From CBDDKU01 sp965230375 (GTDB taxonomy: Bacteria > Bacteroidota > Bacteroidia > Flavobacteriales_D > Cryomorphaceae): 64,000 bases of DNA. The position numbers were made by a program, and so were the translations under genes. The notes under the pieces are model-generated. The model was not told the origin of the DNA, ran no database searches, and saw only the letters and a program-made list of their open reading frames with translations. This document shows, piece by piece, positions 46,724-54,954 of the stretch; position 1 is the first letter of the stretch; every line of letters starts with the position of its first letter. The DNA lies in contig CBDDKU010000026.1 in NCBI GenBank assembly GCA_965230375.1, positions 1 through 64,000 of the forward strand, written 5' to 3'.

Positions 46724-47479
46724 TTAAGTAAGTTTTTCCTTGAGACTCCTCATGAACTTCGAAGCATATACAAAGTCAACAAGTTCGGAGTTTTCTGCAC
46801 GCAAAATATCCTTCTTATCTCCTTCCCACCACTTCTCGCCTTTGTGAAGAAACATGATGTGATCTCCTATTTCGATCACCGAGTTCATATCGTGAGAGAT
46901 TACGATGGTCGTGATATCCATTTCCGTTGTCAAATCATTAATTAGGTTGTCAATCACAATGGAAGTCTGAGGGTCCAACCCAGAGTTTGGTTCATCGCAA
47001 AAAAGATATTTCGGCTTCATTGCAATCGCCCGGGCGATGGCGATACGCTTTTGCATCCCTCCGCTAGTCTCAGACGGGTAGAGCTTGTTTTTTCCACTGA
47101 GATTAACGCGTTCCAAACACTCATTGACTCTTTTTAGCATTTCCGGTTTCTTCATGTCAGAAAACATGGTGAGCGGAAACATCACATTCTCTTCCACAGT
47201 CATAGAGTCAAACAAGGCACTTGCCTGAAAGAGCATCCCAATGTTTTTTCGAATTTCGATGCGCTCCTGGGTATTCATAGATATGAAATCCTGACCGTCG
47301 TACAAGACTCTGCCTTTTTCTGGGGTGTGAAGTCCAACGATGCACTTCGCCAAAACAGACTTTCCACTTCCACTCTGCCCGATAATCATATTGACCTTTC
47401 CTTGAAGAAAATCGAATGATATGTCCTTTAATACCTTCGTTTCACCAAAGGATTTTGATATGTGTTCGATTGAAATCAA
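46724..47479 (-). CDS. mlaF: MlaF-like ABC transporter ATP-binding protein
   Basis: This 251-residue ABC ATPase resembles MlaF, which drives phospholipid trafficking for outer-membrane asymmetry. Walker A is GQSGSGKSVLAK near residues 34-45. The signature is ETSGGMQKRIAIARAIA near 138-154, and Walker B is YLFCDEPNSGLDPQTS. The SGGMQKR and NSGLDP sequences are typical of the MlaF/Ttg2A group. It overlaps the permease gene upstream by 4 bases, forming an ATPase/permease pair. A substrate-binding MlaD (MCE) gene is not present next to it in this window. Confidence 0.89.
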   Translation of the reverse strand: MISIEHISKSFGETKVLKDISFDFLQGKVNMIIGQSGSGKSVLAKCIVGLHTPEKGRVLYDGQDFISMNTQERIEIRKNIGMLFQASALFDSMTVEENVMFPLTMFSDMKKPEMLKRVNECLERVNLSGKNKLYPSETSGGMQKRIAIARAIAMKPKYLFCDEPNSGLDPQTSIVIDNLINDLTTEMDITTIVISHDMNSVIEIGDHIMFLHKGEKWWEGDKKDILRAENSELVDFVYASKFMRSLKEKLT

Positions 47480-48216
47480 ATCAAGACCAATTGAGTAATG
47501 ATGTAATTTAAGATCAGAATGAGTACACTGCTGTAGACAACAGCCTGGGTGCTACTCTTCCCAACTTCAAGAGCACTTCCCTTTGCATAATATCCTTGAT
47601 AAGAGGAAACTGATGTTATGATTAGAGCAAACACTAATGTTTTGGCCAAGCCATAGTAAACATGAAACTGCTTGAAATCATATTGGATCCCGTAGATGTA
47701 CTCATTTGATGTAACTATACCCGTTGCAATAGAAATAAACCATCCACCAAAAACCCCCAAAAACATACTGATGATGATCAGGAATGGGAAAATAAATACC
47801 CCCGCCAATACTTTGGGGAGAATCAAAAAGCCGGCTGAATTAACCCCCATAATATCTAGGGCATCTATTTGCTCTGTTACCCTCATGGTACCCAATTCGG
47901 ATGCAATGTTGGAACCAACTTTTCCAGCCAAGATCAAGGCTATGATGGTTGGTGAGAACTCAAGGATTACTGACTGACGAGCTATAAATCCAACGGTGTA
48001 GGCTGGTAGTAGTGGGCTCTCCATATTTGATGCCGTTTGGAGAGTGATTACAGCTCCCATAAATACGGACATCAACGCCACAATACCGAGTGAGCTAATC
48101 CCAATTTTATCAATTTCCTGTACAAACTGGCGCCTGTAAATAGCCATTTTCTCAGGGCGTCGAAAGACGCGCCCCATCAGCATAAAGTATTTTCCGATGT
48201 GATAGGCGAGGTTCAA
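47476..48216 (-). CDS. mlaE: MlaE-like ABC transporter permease
   Basis: This 246-residue integral membrane protein matches the MlaE permease family. Typical elements are FMGAVITLQTASNM near residues 51-64, ILAGKVGSNIASELGTMRVTEQIDALDIMGVN near 95-125, and FKQFHVYYGLAKTLVFALIITSVSSYQGYYAKGSALEVGKSST near 180-222. It forms the membrane pore of a lipid transporter with the adjacent MlaF-like ATPase, with which its stop overlaps. Whether it moves lipid inward or outward is not decided by the sequence. It is divergent from the small lipoprotein and SprT-like gene. Confidence 0.9.
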   Translation of the reverse strand: MNLAYHIGKYFMLMGRVFRRPEKMAIYRRQFVQEIDKIGISSLGIVALMSVFMGAVITLQTASNMESPLLPAYTVGFIARQSVILEFSPTIIALILAGKVGSNIASELGTMRVTEQIDALDIMGVNSAGFLILPKVLAGVFIFPFLIIISMFLGVFGGWFISIATGIVTSNEYIYGIQYDFKQFHVYYGLAKTLVFALIITSVSSYQGYYAKGSALEVGKSSTQAVVYSSVLILILNYIITQLVLI

Positions 48217-48314
48217 ACTCTGGGTTTTCTGTAAATGTATGGTACTTCAAGAAAGATACAATTCATCAAAAATTTATTTTTTCACAGTTGAGTGTATTCG
48301 TAATTTTACAACCC

Positions 48315-48458
48315 ATGAAAAAAACGGTCTATATAGGTGGCTTATTGTTTGCAGTAATTCTGCTATCAGCATGCACTACCAACAAAAAAAAGAAGTGTAA
48401 TACTTGTCCTAAATGGACTTACGAAATTTGTGCTACCGACTTCTCTAACCGAGCGTGA
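48315..48458 (+). CDS. 47-residue lipoprotein, unknown function
   Basis: This small gene starts with an ATG at 48315 and encodes 47 residues. It has an N-terminal basic-hydrophobic signal and a lipobox, LLSAC, with the cysteine at residue 20. The mature peptide is 28 residues with three further cysteines (CNTC and EIC), possibly for metal or disulfides. Its stop TGA overlaps the GTG start of the SprT-like gene (sequence GTGA), strongly suggesting coupled translation. It is too short for a default gene finder and is easily missed. The function is unknown. Confidence 0.75.
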   Translation: MKKTVYIGGLLFAVILLSACTTNKKKKCNTCPKWTYEICATDFSNRA

Positions 48459-49072
48459 ATAAGGAAGAGCTCAAAGCCAGGTGGGTGCGTCGATTGGATG
48501 ATCACATCCCTAAAAATACATCTAAAACAATCGCAAACTGGATAGTAGAGCTAGGGGTGACATTTGTCATCTCGAAACCTCGTGCTACCAAGTTGGGAGA
48601 TTTCAGGCCACCATTCAAAGGAAAGCCAGCCAGAATATCAATCAATTCTGATCTGAATCCTTTCCAATTTTTGCTGACGACGATTCACGAGTTTGCTCAC
48701 CTAGGGTGCTACCTCCAGCATGGCAATGAGGTTAAACCACACGGCAAAGAGTGGAAGGCAGAATTCAAGAAATTACTCAAGCCTTTTGTTGTTTCGCATG
48801 TATTTCCAGATGAAATTCTTTTAGCGCTTGAAGGATATCTTAAAAACCCGAAAGCTTCAAGCTGTTCGAGTCTAGAGCTCAACTTAGCTATGAGCAAATA
48901 CGACAAGATGCCATCTACCCTCCTACTCGAACTTCAAAACGGTGGCAAGTTTGAGTTTAGAAACGTTGCTTTTGAAGTAATAGAAAAGAGAAGAACTCGT
49001 TTTCTGTGCAGAAACCTTGCAAATAGTTGCAAATACCTGATCTCAGGATCTGCAAAAGTCAAGCCTTTATAG
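48455..49072 (+). CDS. SprT-like zinc metallopeptidase-domain protein
   Basis: This 205-residue cytoplasmic protein has the zinc-protease motif HEFAH (H78-H82) inside TTIHEFAHLGCYLQHG. This is characteristic of the SprT family. The third ligand is likely the histidine of KPHGKEWK near 95. Bacterial SprT proteins have no established role, though SPRTN in eukaryotes repairs DNA-protein crosslinks. The C-terminus (FRNVAFEVIEKRRTRFLCRNLANSCKYLISGSAKVKPL) resembles the short terminal segment of SprT proteins, with two cysteines. A GTG start overlaps the stop of the small lipoprotein gene. No signal peptide is seen. Confidence 0.87.
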   Translation: MNKEELKARWVRRLDDHIPKNTSKTIANWIVELGVTFVISKPRATKLGDFRPPFKGKPARISINSDLNPFQFLLTTIHEFAHLGCYLQHGNEVKPHGKEWKAEFKKLLKPFVVSHVFPDEILLALEGYLKNPKASSCSSLELNLAMSKYDKMPSTLLLELQNGGKFEFRNVAFEVIEKRRTRFLCRNLANSCKYLISGSAKVKPL

Positions 49073-49096
49073 ACGTATAAAAGCCTAGGGTTTTAC

Positions 49097-49104
49097 TACA
49101 TTTG
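49097..49104 (+). promoter_or_regulatory. probable -7 element of the aminotransferase-manC pair
   Basis: TACATTTG matches TAnnTTTG and lies 13 bases before the ATG at 49118, just after the SprT-like gene. No clear -33 element is present. Confidence 0.45.
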
Positions 49105-49117
49105 CAGGGCCTAAAAA

Positions 49118-50410
49118 ATGCAGGGAATGGAGAAGGAAATCGTCTTAGAATCAGAGAGAAAATTAAGTGAGTTGGCGGAAGAACTGAAAGGTTCTGAGAT
49201 AATAAAACTAGCAGCTGAGATAAAAGCAAAACTAGCTCAAGGTGCTAAAATCTATAATTACACAATTGGAGATTTTAACCCGAACATATTTCCAATTCCA
49301 ACGGCGTTGCGCGATGGAATAATAGCGGCATATCAAGAAGGAGAAACCAACTACCCACTTTCAAACGGAATAGCTCCCCTGCGCGAAACCCTTTCGACAT
49401 ATTTAAAAGATAAACTGGGACTTTCCTATTCGAGCGAAGAGATTTTGGTTTCTGGTGGCGCGCGACCATTGATATATGCCGCATACCAGGCCATGCTCAA
49501 CCCTAGTGAAAAAGCCGTTTTTCCCGTACCGAGCTGGAACAACAATCATTACACGACTTTGACTCGAGGAAGTCAAGTAGCGCTGCAAACTACGGCAGAG
49601 AATAACTTCATGCCGACTGTAGATGACCTGAGACCACATATGCACGAAGCCGGCCTGATAGCCTTGTGCTCTCCGCTAAATCCTACTGGAACTGTTTTCA
49701 CAGAGAAAGATTTGAGAGAAATCTCTGAATTGATCGTTGAAGAGAATAAAAAACGAGAAGGAAATAGAAAGCCTGTTTACCTGATTTACGACCAAATTTA
49801 CTGGCAATTGTGTCATGGTGATTCTAAGCACCACGACCCCGTATCGCTCGTGCCAGGCGTAAGACCATACACCGTTTACATCGATGGATTGAGTAAGGCT
49901 TTTGCAGCCACTGGTGTTCGTGTTGGTTGGGCCTTTGGTCCAGAGAGAATCATGGCTAAGATGAAATCGATCTTAGGACATATTGGTGCCTGGGCCCCAA
50001 AACCGGAGCAGGTTGCCTCGGCAAAGTACTTGAGCTCTGATGATCCAGATCGATTTATGAAAGGGTTTAAGTCTGACGTTCTTGAGAGACTTAATGGTTT
50101 TTACAAGGGTTTCAAGACGCTTAAGGATGAAGGGCTACCTGTGGATGTAATCAGCCCGCAGGCAGCTATTTATCTCACAATCCAAATTGACCTTGTAGGT
50201 AGAACTACTCCCGATGGAATAGTTTTAAAGAGTATAGGAGATGTTACTCAATACATTTTAACTGAAGCCCAATTGGCCATTGTTCCGTTTTCGGCGTTTG
50301 GGGCTGAAGGTGATGATAAGTGGTTCAGACTGAGTGTCGGGACTAGCAAAATGGAAGATATTGATGTTGTTATAGACAACTTAAGATCTTCTATCTTAAG
50401 ACTGAATTAG
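49118..50410 (+). CDS. class I/II PLP-dependent aminotransferase
   Basis: This 430-residue protein has the fold-type I aminotransferase pattern. The PLP lysine lies in DGLSKAFAATGVRVGWAFG near residues 258-276, with CSPLNPTGTVFTEKD near 187-201 and YDQIYW near 227-232. The closing SVGTSKMEDIDVVIDNLRSS fits the family. The substrate is unclear; aspartate or aromatic aminotransferases share these features. Two in-frame ATG codons lie 9 bases apart; I take the first, at 49118, because it follows the A-rich run CTAAAAAATG usual for this phylum. A TACATTTG element lies at 49097. It is followed one base later by manC. Confidence 0.9.
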   Translation: MQGMEKEIVLESERKLSELAEELKGSEIIKLAAEIKAKLAQGAKIYNYTIGDFNPNIFPIPTALRDGIIAAYQEGETNYPLSNGIAPLRETLSTYLKDKLGLSYSSEEILVSGGARPLIYAAYQAMLNPSEKAVFPVPSWNNNHYTTLTRGSQVALQTTAENNFMPTVDDLRPHMHEAGLIALCSPLNPTGTVFTEKDLREISELIVEENKKREGNRKPVYLIYDQIYWQLCHGDSKHHDPVSLVPGVRPYTVYIDGLSKAFAATGVRVGWAFGPERIMAKMKSILGHIGAWAPKPEQVASAKYLSSDDPDRFMKGFKSDVLERLNGFYKGFKTLKDEGLPVDVISPQAAIYLTIQIDLVGRTTPDGIVLKSIGDVTQYILTEAQLAIVPFSAFGAEGDDKWFRLSVGTSKMEDIDVVIDNLRSSILRLN

Positions 50411-50411
50411 A

Positions 50412-51503
50412 ATGAAACAGAATACATATTGTGTCATAATGGCCGGCGGAATCGGTAGTCGGTTCTGGCCTATGAGCAGAACTTCCTTCCCAAAACAATT
50501 TCACGATATTTTGGGAACTGGTTCAACATTGATTCAACAAACTTTTGAAAGGTTCTTGCCCATTTGCCCAGCCGAGAATATACTCGTAGTAACCAGCGAC
50601 ATCTATAAGGAGTTGGTTAAGGAGCAACTTCCAGACATTCTCGAAGAAAACATACTCCTTGAACCAACCCGAAGAAACACTGCCCCTTGTATAGCCTACG
50701 CAAGTCACCGCATAAAACAGGATAATCCGGATGCAGTGATGATTGTTGCTTCGTCTGATCATTTGGTATTGAAGGAAAACGCCTTTCAAAAGACGGTTGA
50801 GTCAGCCATCCAGCAAGCTGAGAATTCAAACAATCTTGTGACTTTGGGAATCAAGCCCAGCCGCCCTGATACTGGCTACGGATATATCCAGTTTATAGAT
50901 GATGCAGAAACAAGTATTGATGGAGTAAAAAAGGTAAAAACCTTTACTGAAAAACCAGACATCGAGCTGGCAAGGGAGTTTATCAAAAGCGGAGACTTCT
51001 ATTGGAATTCAGGAATTTTTGTTTGGACAGTAGATGCCATCTTATCAGCATTTGAGTCATTTCTTCCAGAGATTAATGATCTTTTTGTAGGTATTGCCGA
51101 TAGTTTCAAAACAGAAGAAGAAGGAGCTAAAATAGCTTCTGTCTACTCCGTTTCGGAAAGTATCTCTATTGACTACGGCGTTCTTGAAAAGGCCAAAAAT
51201 GTTAATGTTGTGTTGGGTGATTTTGGGTGGAGTGACCTCGGGACCTGGGGATCGCTCTACGCTCAAATAAAGAAGGACGATCAAGGAAATGCAGTAGTTG
51301 GAAAGAACGTCATGCTGACTAAGAGTGAAGGTAATATGATCAGTGCTCAAGACGGCAAGCTCATGATGATTCAAGGACTAGAAAACTTCATTTTGGTCGA
51401 CACACCAGACGTATTATTGCTCTGCCCGAAAGAAGATGAGCAAAAGATCAAACAGATCGTCAATGACTTAAAGGTCAATAAGAAGACAGAGAAATTTGTA
51501 TAA
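50412..51503 (+). CDS. manC: mannose-1-phosphate guanylyltransferase
   Basis: This 363-residue nucleotidyltransferase makes GDP-mannose from mannose 1-phosphate and GTP, a donor for polysaccharide and glycan synthesis. The signature GGIGSRFWPMSR lies near residues 12-23, and PKQFHDIL near 28-35. Further motifs are ASSDHLV and FTEKP, with WNSGIFVW and GDFGWSDLGTW for the sugar site. The single-domain length without the phosphomannose isomerase extension fits Bacteroidota enzymes. It starts one base after the aminotransferase stop. A bidirectional hairpin terminator lies between it and fumC. Confidence 0.93.
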   Translation: MKQNTYCVIMAGGIGSRFWPMSRTSFPKQFHDILGTGSTLIQQTFERFLPICPAENILVVTSDIYKELVKEQLPDILEENILLEPTRRNTAPCIAYASHRIKQDNPDAVMIVASSDHLVLKENAFQKTVESAIQQAENSNNLVTLGIKPSRPDTGYGYIQFIDDAETSIDGVKKVKTFTEKPDIELAREFIKSGDFYWNSGIFVWTVDAILSAFESFLPEINDLFVGIADSFKTEEEGAKIASVYSVSESISIDYGVLEKAKNVNVVLGDFGWSDLGTWGSLYAQIKKDDQGNAVVGKNVMLTKSEGNMISAQDGKLMMIQGLENFILVDTPDVLLLCPKEDEQKIKQIVNDLKVNKKTEKFV

Positions 51504-51504
51504 T

Positions 51505-51538
51505 AAAAGCCCCCTAACTTAAATGTCAGGGGGCTTTT
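51505..51538. terminator. bidirectional terminator between manC and fumC
   Basis: AAAAGCCCCCT at 51505-51515 pairs with AGGGGGCTTTT at 51528-51538, an 11-bp stem, extended by two pairs past one mismatch. It is symmetric in A and T flanks and sits between converging genes. Confidence 0.86.
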
Positions 51539-51556
51539 ACTTTCTATAAATCTGGC

Positions 51557-52954
51557 TTAAAGCTCCAGACCAGTCATTTTCATTGGTACTACCCACTCAT
51601 CAAATTGCTCTGCAGTCAGCAAACCAAGGTTGATCGCTTCCTCTTTGAGCGTTGTGCCATTTTTATGAGCTGTTTTGGCAATTAGCGCCGCCTTCTCGTA
51701 TCCAATGTGCGTATTCAAAGCTGTAACCAGCATCAATGAATTATCAAGGTGCTGCTTGATTTGGTCGTTATTTGGCTCAATTCCCGCCACACAGTGATCA
51801 TCAAAAGAGATACATGCATCAGCCAACAAGGTAGCCGATTGAAGTACATTGTATGCCATAACTGGCTTGAACACATTCAGCTCGTATTGCCCTTGAGAAC
51901 CAGCAAATGTAATTGTAGCGTCATTACCCATTACTTGAGCACAAACCATGGTCATGGCTTCGCATTGTGTTGGGTTAACTTTACCCGGCATGATTGATGA
52001 TCCGGGCTCATTGGCCGGAATGATGATCTCACCAATACCACTGCGCGGCCCAGAAGCCAGCATACGGATATCGTTTGCAATTTTATTTAGGGAAACCGCC
52101 AGTTGCTTCAACGCACCATGCGTTTCTACAAGCGCATCGTGAGCAGCAAGGGCTTCAAATTTGTTTTCCGCCGATTTAAACGGCAAACCAGTAAGGTCAG
52201 CGATTGTTTCTGCCACCTTCTCAGCATAGCCTTTTGGGGTGTTAATCCCAGTACCTACGGCTGTTCCACCCAGGGCCAACTCACTCATGTGGTCGAGTGA
52301 ATTATTCAGAGCTCTGAGTCCATGCTCTAATTGCGAGACATACCCTGAAAACTCCTGTCCTAGGGTAAGCGGTGTTGCATCCATTAAGTGAGTTCGTCCA
52401 ATCTTCACAACGTCCATAAACGCATCAGACTTAGACTTCAAGCTCTCTTTTAGCTTGATAACACTAGGAATTGTGTGTTCGACTACCTTCTTGTAAATCG
52501 CAATGTGCATCCCAGTTGGGTAAGTATCATTGCTCGACTGCGACTTATTTACATCATCATTCGGATGGATGAACTTTTCTGTATCGGTCAATTTCCCTCC
52601 GCGATTGACGTGGGCCTTGTTGGCTACCACTTCATTCACGTTCATATTGCTTTGCGTACCTGAACCTGTTTGCCAAATCACTAATGGGAATTGGTCATTG
52701 AGCTTTCCGGCAAGGATTTCATCGCAAACTTCTCCGATAGCCTTTGCTTTATCATCAGCCAGTACTCCCAATGCGTTATTGGTAATTGCTGCGGCCTTTT
52801 TCAAGTAGGCAAACCCTTCAATTACTTCGTGCGGCATGCTTGCCGCAGGACCGATTTTAAAATTTTCTCTTGAGCGCTCTGTCTGTGCTCCCCAAAACTT
52901 GTCGGCGGGCACTTTTACCTCGCCCATGGTATCTTTTTCTATTCTATACTCCAT
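51557..52954 (-). CDS. fumC: class II fumarate hydratase
   Basis: This 465-residue enzyme interconverts fumarate and malate in the TCA cycle. It is the iron-free class II type. The superfamily signature is GSSIMPGKVN at 318-327. Active-site regions are SGTQSNMNVNEVV near 98-110 and RTHLMDATPLTLGQEFSGY near 187-205; the latter carries the catalytic histidine H189. Length and motifs are canonical. It is the last gene of the prfB-arsC-like-fumC run, starting 11 bases after its upstream neighbour. A terminator lies at 51505-51538. Confidence 0.97.
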   Translation of the reverse strand: MEYRIEKDTMGEVKVPADKFWGAQTERSRENFKIGPAASMPHEVIEGFAYLKKAAAITNNALGVLADDKAKAIGEVCDEILAGKLNDQFPLVIWQTGSGTQSNMNVNEVVANKAHVNRGGKLTDTEKFIHPNDDVNKSQSSNDTYPTGMHIAIYKKVVEHTIPSVIKLKESLKSKSDAFMDVVKIGRTHLMDATPLTLGQEFSGYVSQLEHGLRALNNSLDHMSELALGGTAVGTGINTPKGYAEKVAETIADLTGLPFKSAENKFEALAAHDALVETHGALKQLAVSLNKIANDIRMLASGPRSGIGEIIIPANEPGSSIMPGKVNPTQCEAMTMVCAQVMGNDATITFAGSQGQYELNVFKPVMAYNVLQSATLLADACISFDDHCVAGIEPNNDQIKQHLDNSLMLVTALNTHIGYEKAALIAKTAHKNGTTLKEEAINLGLLTAEQFDEWVVPMKMTGLEL

Positions 52955-52965
52955 CTTACGCGATG

Positions 52966-53316
52966 TTAAAACAGTTTATTTACGTTTTCTGGTGGACGCC
53001 CCATAGCGGCTTTTGAGCCCTTCACTACAATTGGTCGCTCCAATAACTTGGGATATTCTTGAATGATCTCCAACCATTCAGCTTCGTTAAAGGATTTTCC
53101 TTTAAATTTTTCTTTAAAGATAGCTTCACCTTTTCGCAAAACATCCTCGACTGAGAGATTGAGTTTTGCCAGAATCAGCTTCAATTCTGAGCTCGAAGGC
53201 ATTTCTTTAAGGTACTCTACGATTCTTGGTTCAACGCCTTTCTCTCTTATCAAGGCCAACGTCTCTCGGCTCTTTCTGCAGCGCGGGTTATGATATATTA
53301 TCGTTTCTTCTGCCAT
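52966..53316 (-). CDS. ArsC-family (glutaredoxin-dependent arsenate reductase-like) protein
   Basis: This 116-residue protein belongs to the ArsC/Spx thioredoxin-fold family. Its redox cysteine is C13 in HNPRCRKSRETL. The segment ERPIVVKGSKAAMGRPPENV near 92-111 carries the two arginines that match the arsenate-binding positions of classic ArsC. Many family members are in fact not arsenate reductases, and no ars genes are nearby. Its start codon overlaps the prfB stop (TAATG), so it is translationally coupled to prfB. I call the family with confidence but not the substrate. Confidence 0.86.
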   Translation of the reverse strand: MAEETIIYHNPRCRKSRETLALIREKGVEPRIVEYLKEMPSSSELKLILAKLNLSVEDVLRKGEAIFKEKFKGKSFNEAEWLEIIQEYPKLLERPIVVKGSKAAMGRPPENVNKLF

Positions 53317-54411
53317 TATGCTTTAGCTTTTCCGTATTCCATTAGGTATCCCTTGATGAAGTCATCTAGTCCGCCATTCAAAACGTCGTCAACAGCAGAT
53401 GTTTCAATTCCTGTTCGAACATCTTTCACCAATTGGTAAGGCTGCATCACATAGTTTCTGATCTGGGAACCCCATTCGATCTTCTTCTTACCTGCTTCTA
53501 TTTCATTTCGGGCTTCGAGTCGCTTTTGCATCTCAATTTCGTAGAGCTGAGACTTCAAGAGCTGCATCGCTTTCTCCTTGTTACCAAGCTGAGATCGGGT
53601 TTCGGTGTTGTCAATGACAATTCCCGTTGGCTTGTGCCTTAATCGAACCCCCGTTTCGACTTTGTTTACGTTCTGTCCACCAGCTCCACCAGAGCGGAAG
53701 GTATCCCAGGATATATCAGCTGGATTAACTTCGATTTCAATGGTGTCATCTACTAGTGGGTAAACATATACTGAAACGAAAGAAGTGTGACGCTTTGCGT
53801 TGGAGTCAAACGGGCTGATACGAACCAGACGGTGTACGCCATTTTCTCCCTTGAGATACCCAAAGGCAAAGTCACCTTCAAACTCAAGAGTCACGGACTT
53901 TATTCCTGCCACATCGCCTTCCTGCATGTCGAGCTCTTTTATCTTCATCCCCGACTTTTCTCCCCACATGATGTACATGCGCATGAGCATTGATGCCCAA
54001 TCACAGCTTTCAGTTCCACCTGCTCCCGCTGTAATTTGCATTACGGCGTTGAGACTATCTTCTTCGGCAGAGAGCATGTTTTTGAATTCGAGTTCTTCCA
54101 ATGCCGTTTTGGCCAGCTCATGCTGCTCCTCAACATCCGACTCTTCTGCTTCACCTTCTTTGTAGAATTCATAGATAGCAGCAAGGTCTTCAATTTTTGA
54201 AGAGACATCGGCGAATGACTCCGTCCAAACTTTTTTATTTCGGATTTGCTTAACGATGGCTTCGGCCTTTTTGGGGTTATTCCAAAAGTCCGGATCGAGT
54301 GTGTGCTTCTCGTCTTCAGCGATCTCCATTAATTTGCCGGGTATGTCAAAGATACCCCCTTAACGCTTCCAGGCGCCCAGCAAAATCAGCAATAACTTCT
54401 GATGTAATCAT
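53316..54411 (-). CDS. prfB: peptide chain release factor 2, with programmed +1 frameshift
   Basis: RF2 recognises UGA and UAA stop codons and is encoded here in two frames. The first 21 codons run from an ATG at 54411 (MITSEVIADFAGRLEALRGYL) to a UGA at 54346-54348. A +1 shift at CTT-T-GAC continues as DIPGKLMEIAEDEKHT to the end at 53316, giving 364 residues. The site AGG GGG TAT CTT TGA C is the textbook element, including the internal Shine-Dalgarno-like AGGGGG. The tripeptide SPF is at RISPFDSN and GGQ is in GAGGQNVNK. Autoregulation by the frameshift is established for other bacteria. Only the downstream part is a long open frame (from 54329). Confidence 0.97.
54349..54366 (-). promoter_or_regulatory. 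programmed +1 frameshift element of prfB
   Basis: On the minus strand the bases read GCG TTA AGG GGG TAT CTT, followed directly by UGA. AGGGGG is complementary to the 3' end of 16S rRNA and sits a few bases upstream of the CTT slip codon. These are the three parts needed for RF2 autoregulated shifting. Retention is notable because this phylum seldom uses Shine-Dalgarno sites for starting translation. Confidence 0.92.
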
Positions 54412-54460
54412 AGCCGCAAAAGTAAGAACTATTGGCTGTTCAGCGAATAGAATTTTCGAA

Positions 54461-54925
54461 TTATAGATCTAAATACTCCTTGGCATCGTCAAACGAATAC
54501 CCTCTTGAAACAGCATACTTCAATACCTTTTGTTTTTTCTCCCAATCCGACTTGCCTGAAACTGTTTTGAGCTTTGTCTCGATCACTTTCTTCAGGTTTT
54601 CCTTGTATTCTTCATCGTCTATTTCCTTTTTGGCTTCAGCAATACAATACGATGAGATTTTCTTGGATTTCAATCCCATTTCAATCTTCCTCCATCCCCA
54701 CCTTTTTATTCGGTACTTACCGGAAGTGTATGCTTTCGCAAAACGGATTTCATTGATGTAGTTTTCTTCGATCAGCTCCACTATGATTTGATCCGCATCA
54801 CTAGGTGCCACATTCCAGGAACGAAGCTTTTCCTTTACCTCTGCTTGGGCTCGTTCTTGAAGGTCACACCACTTTTTGATCCTAGAGCGCGTTTCAAATG
54901 GTGGATATTTCGGTTTAAAACTCAC
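54461..54925 (-). CDS. recX: RecX-family regulatory protein
   Basis: This 154-residue basic protein matches RecX, an inhibitor of RecA filament extension. Helical repeats typical of the family are seen: AEVKEKLRSWNV near 33-44, IIVELIEENYINEIRFAKAYTSGKYRIKRWGWRKIEMGLKSK near 48-89, and KVLKYAVSRGYSFDDAKEYL at the end. The RFAKAY and KRWGWRKI runs are diagnostic. recA is not in this window, so the gene is separated from its usual partner. It lies between the RNase G gene and prfB. Confidence 0.9.
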   Translation of the reverse strand: MSFKPKYPPFETRSRIKKWCDLQERAQAEVKEKLRSWNVAPSDADQIIVELIEENYINEIRFAKAYTSGKYRIKRWGWRKIEMGLKSKKISSYCIAEAKKEIDDEEYKENLKKVIETKLKTVSGKSDWEKKQKVLKYAVSRGYSFDDAKEYLDL

Positions 54926-54954
54926 ACCAACAAGATAAAAAACGAAAGGCTCGA

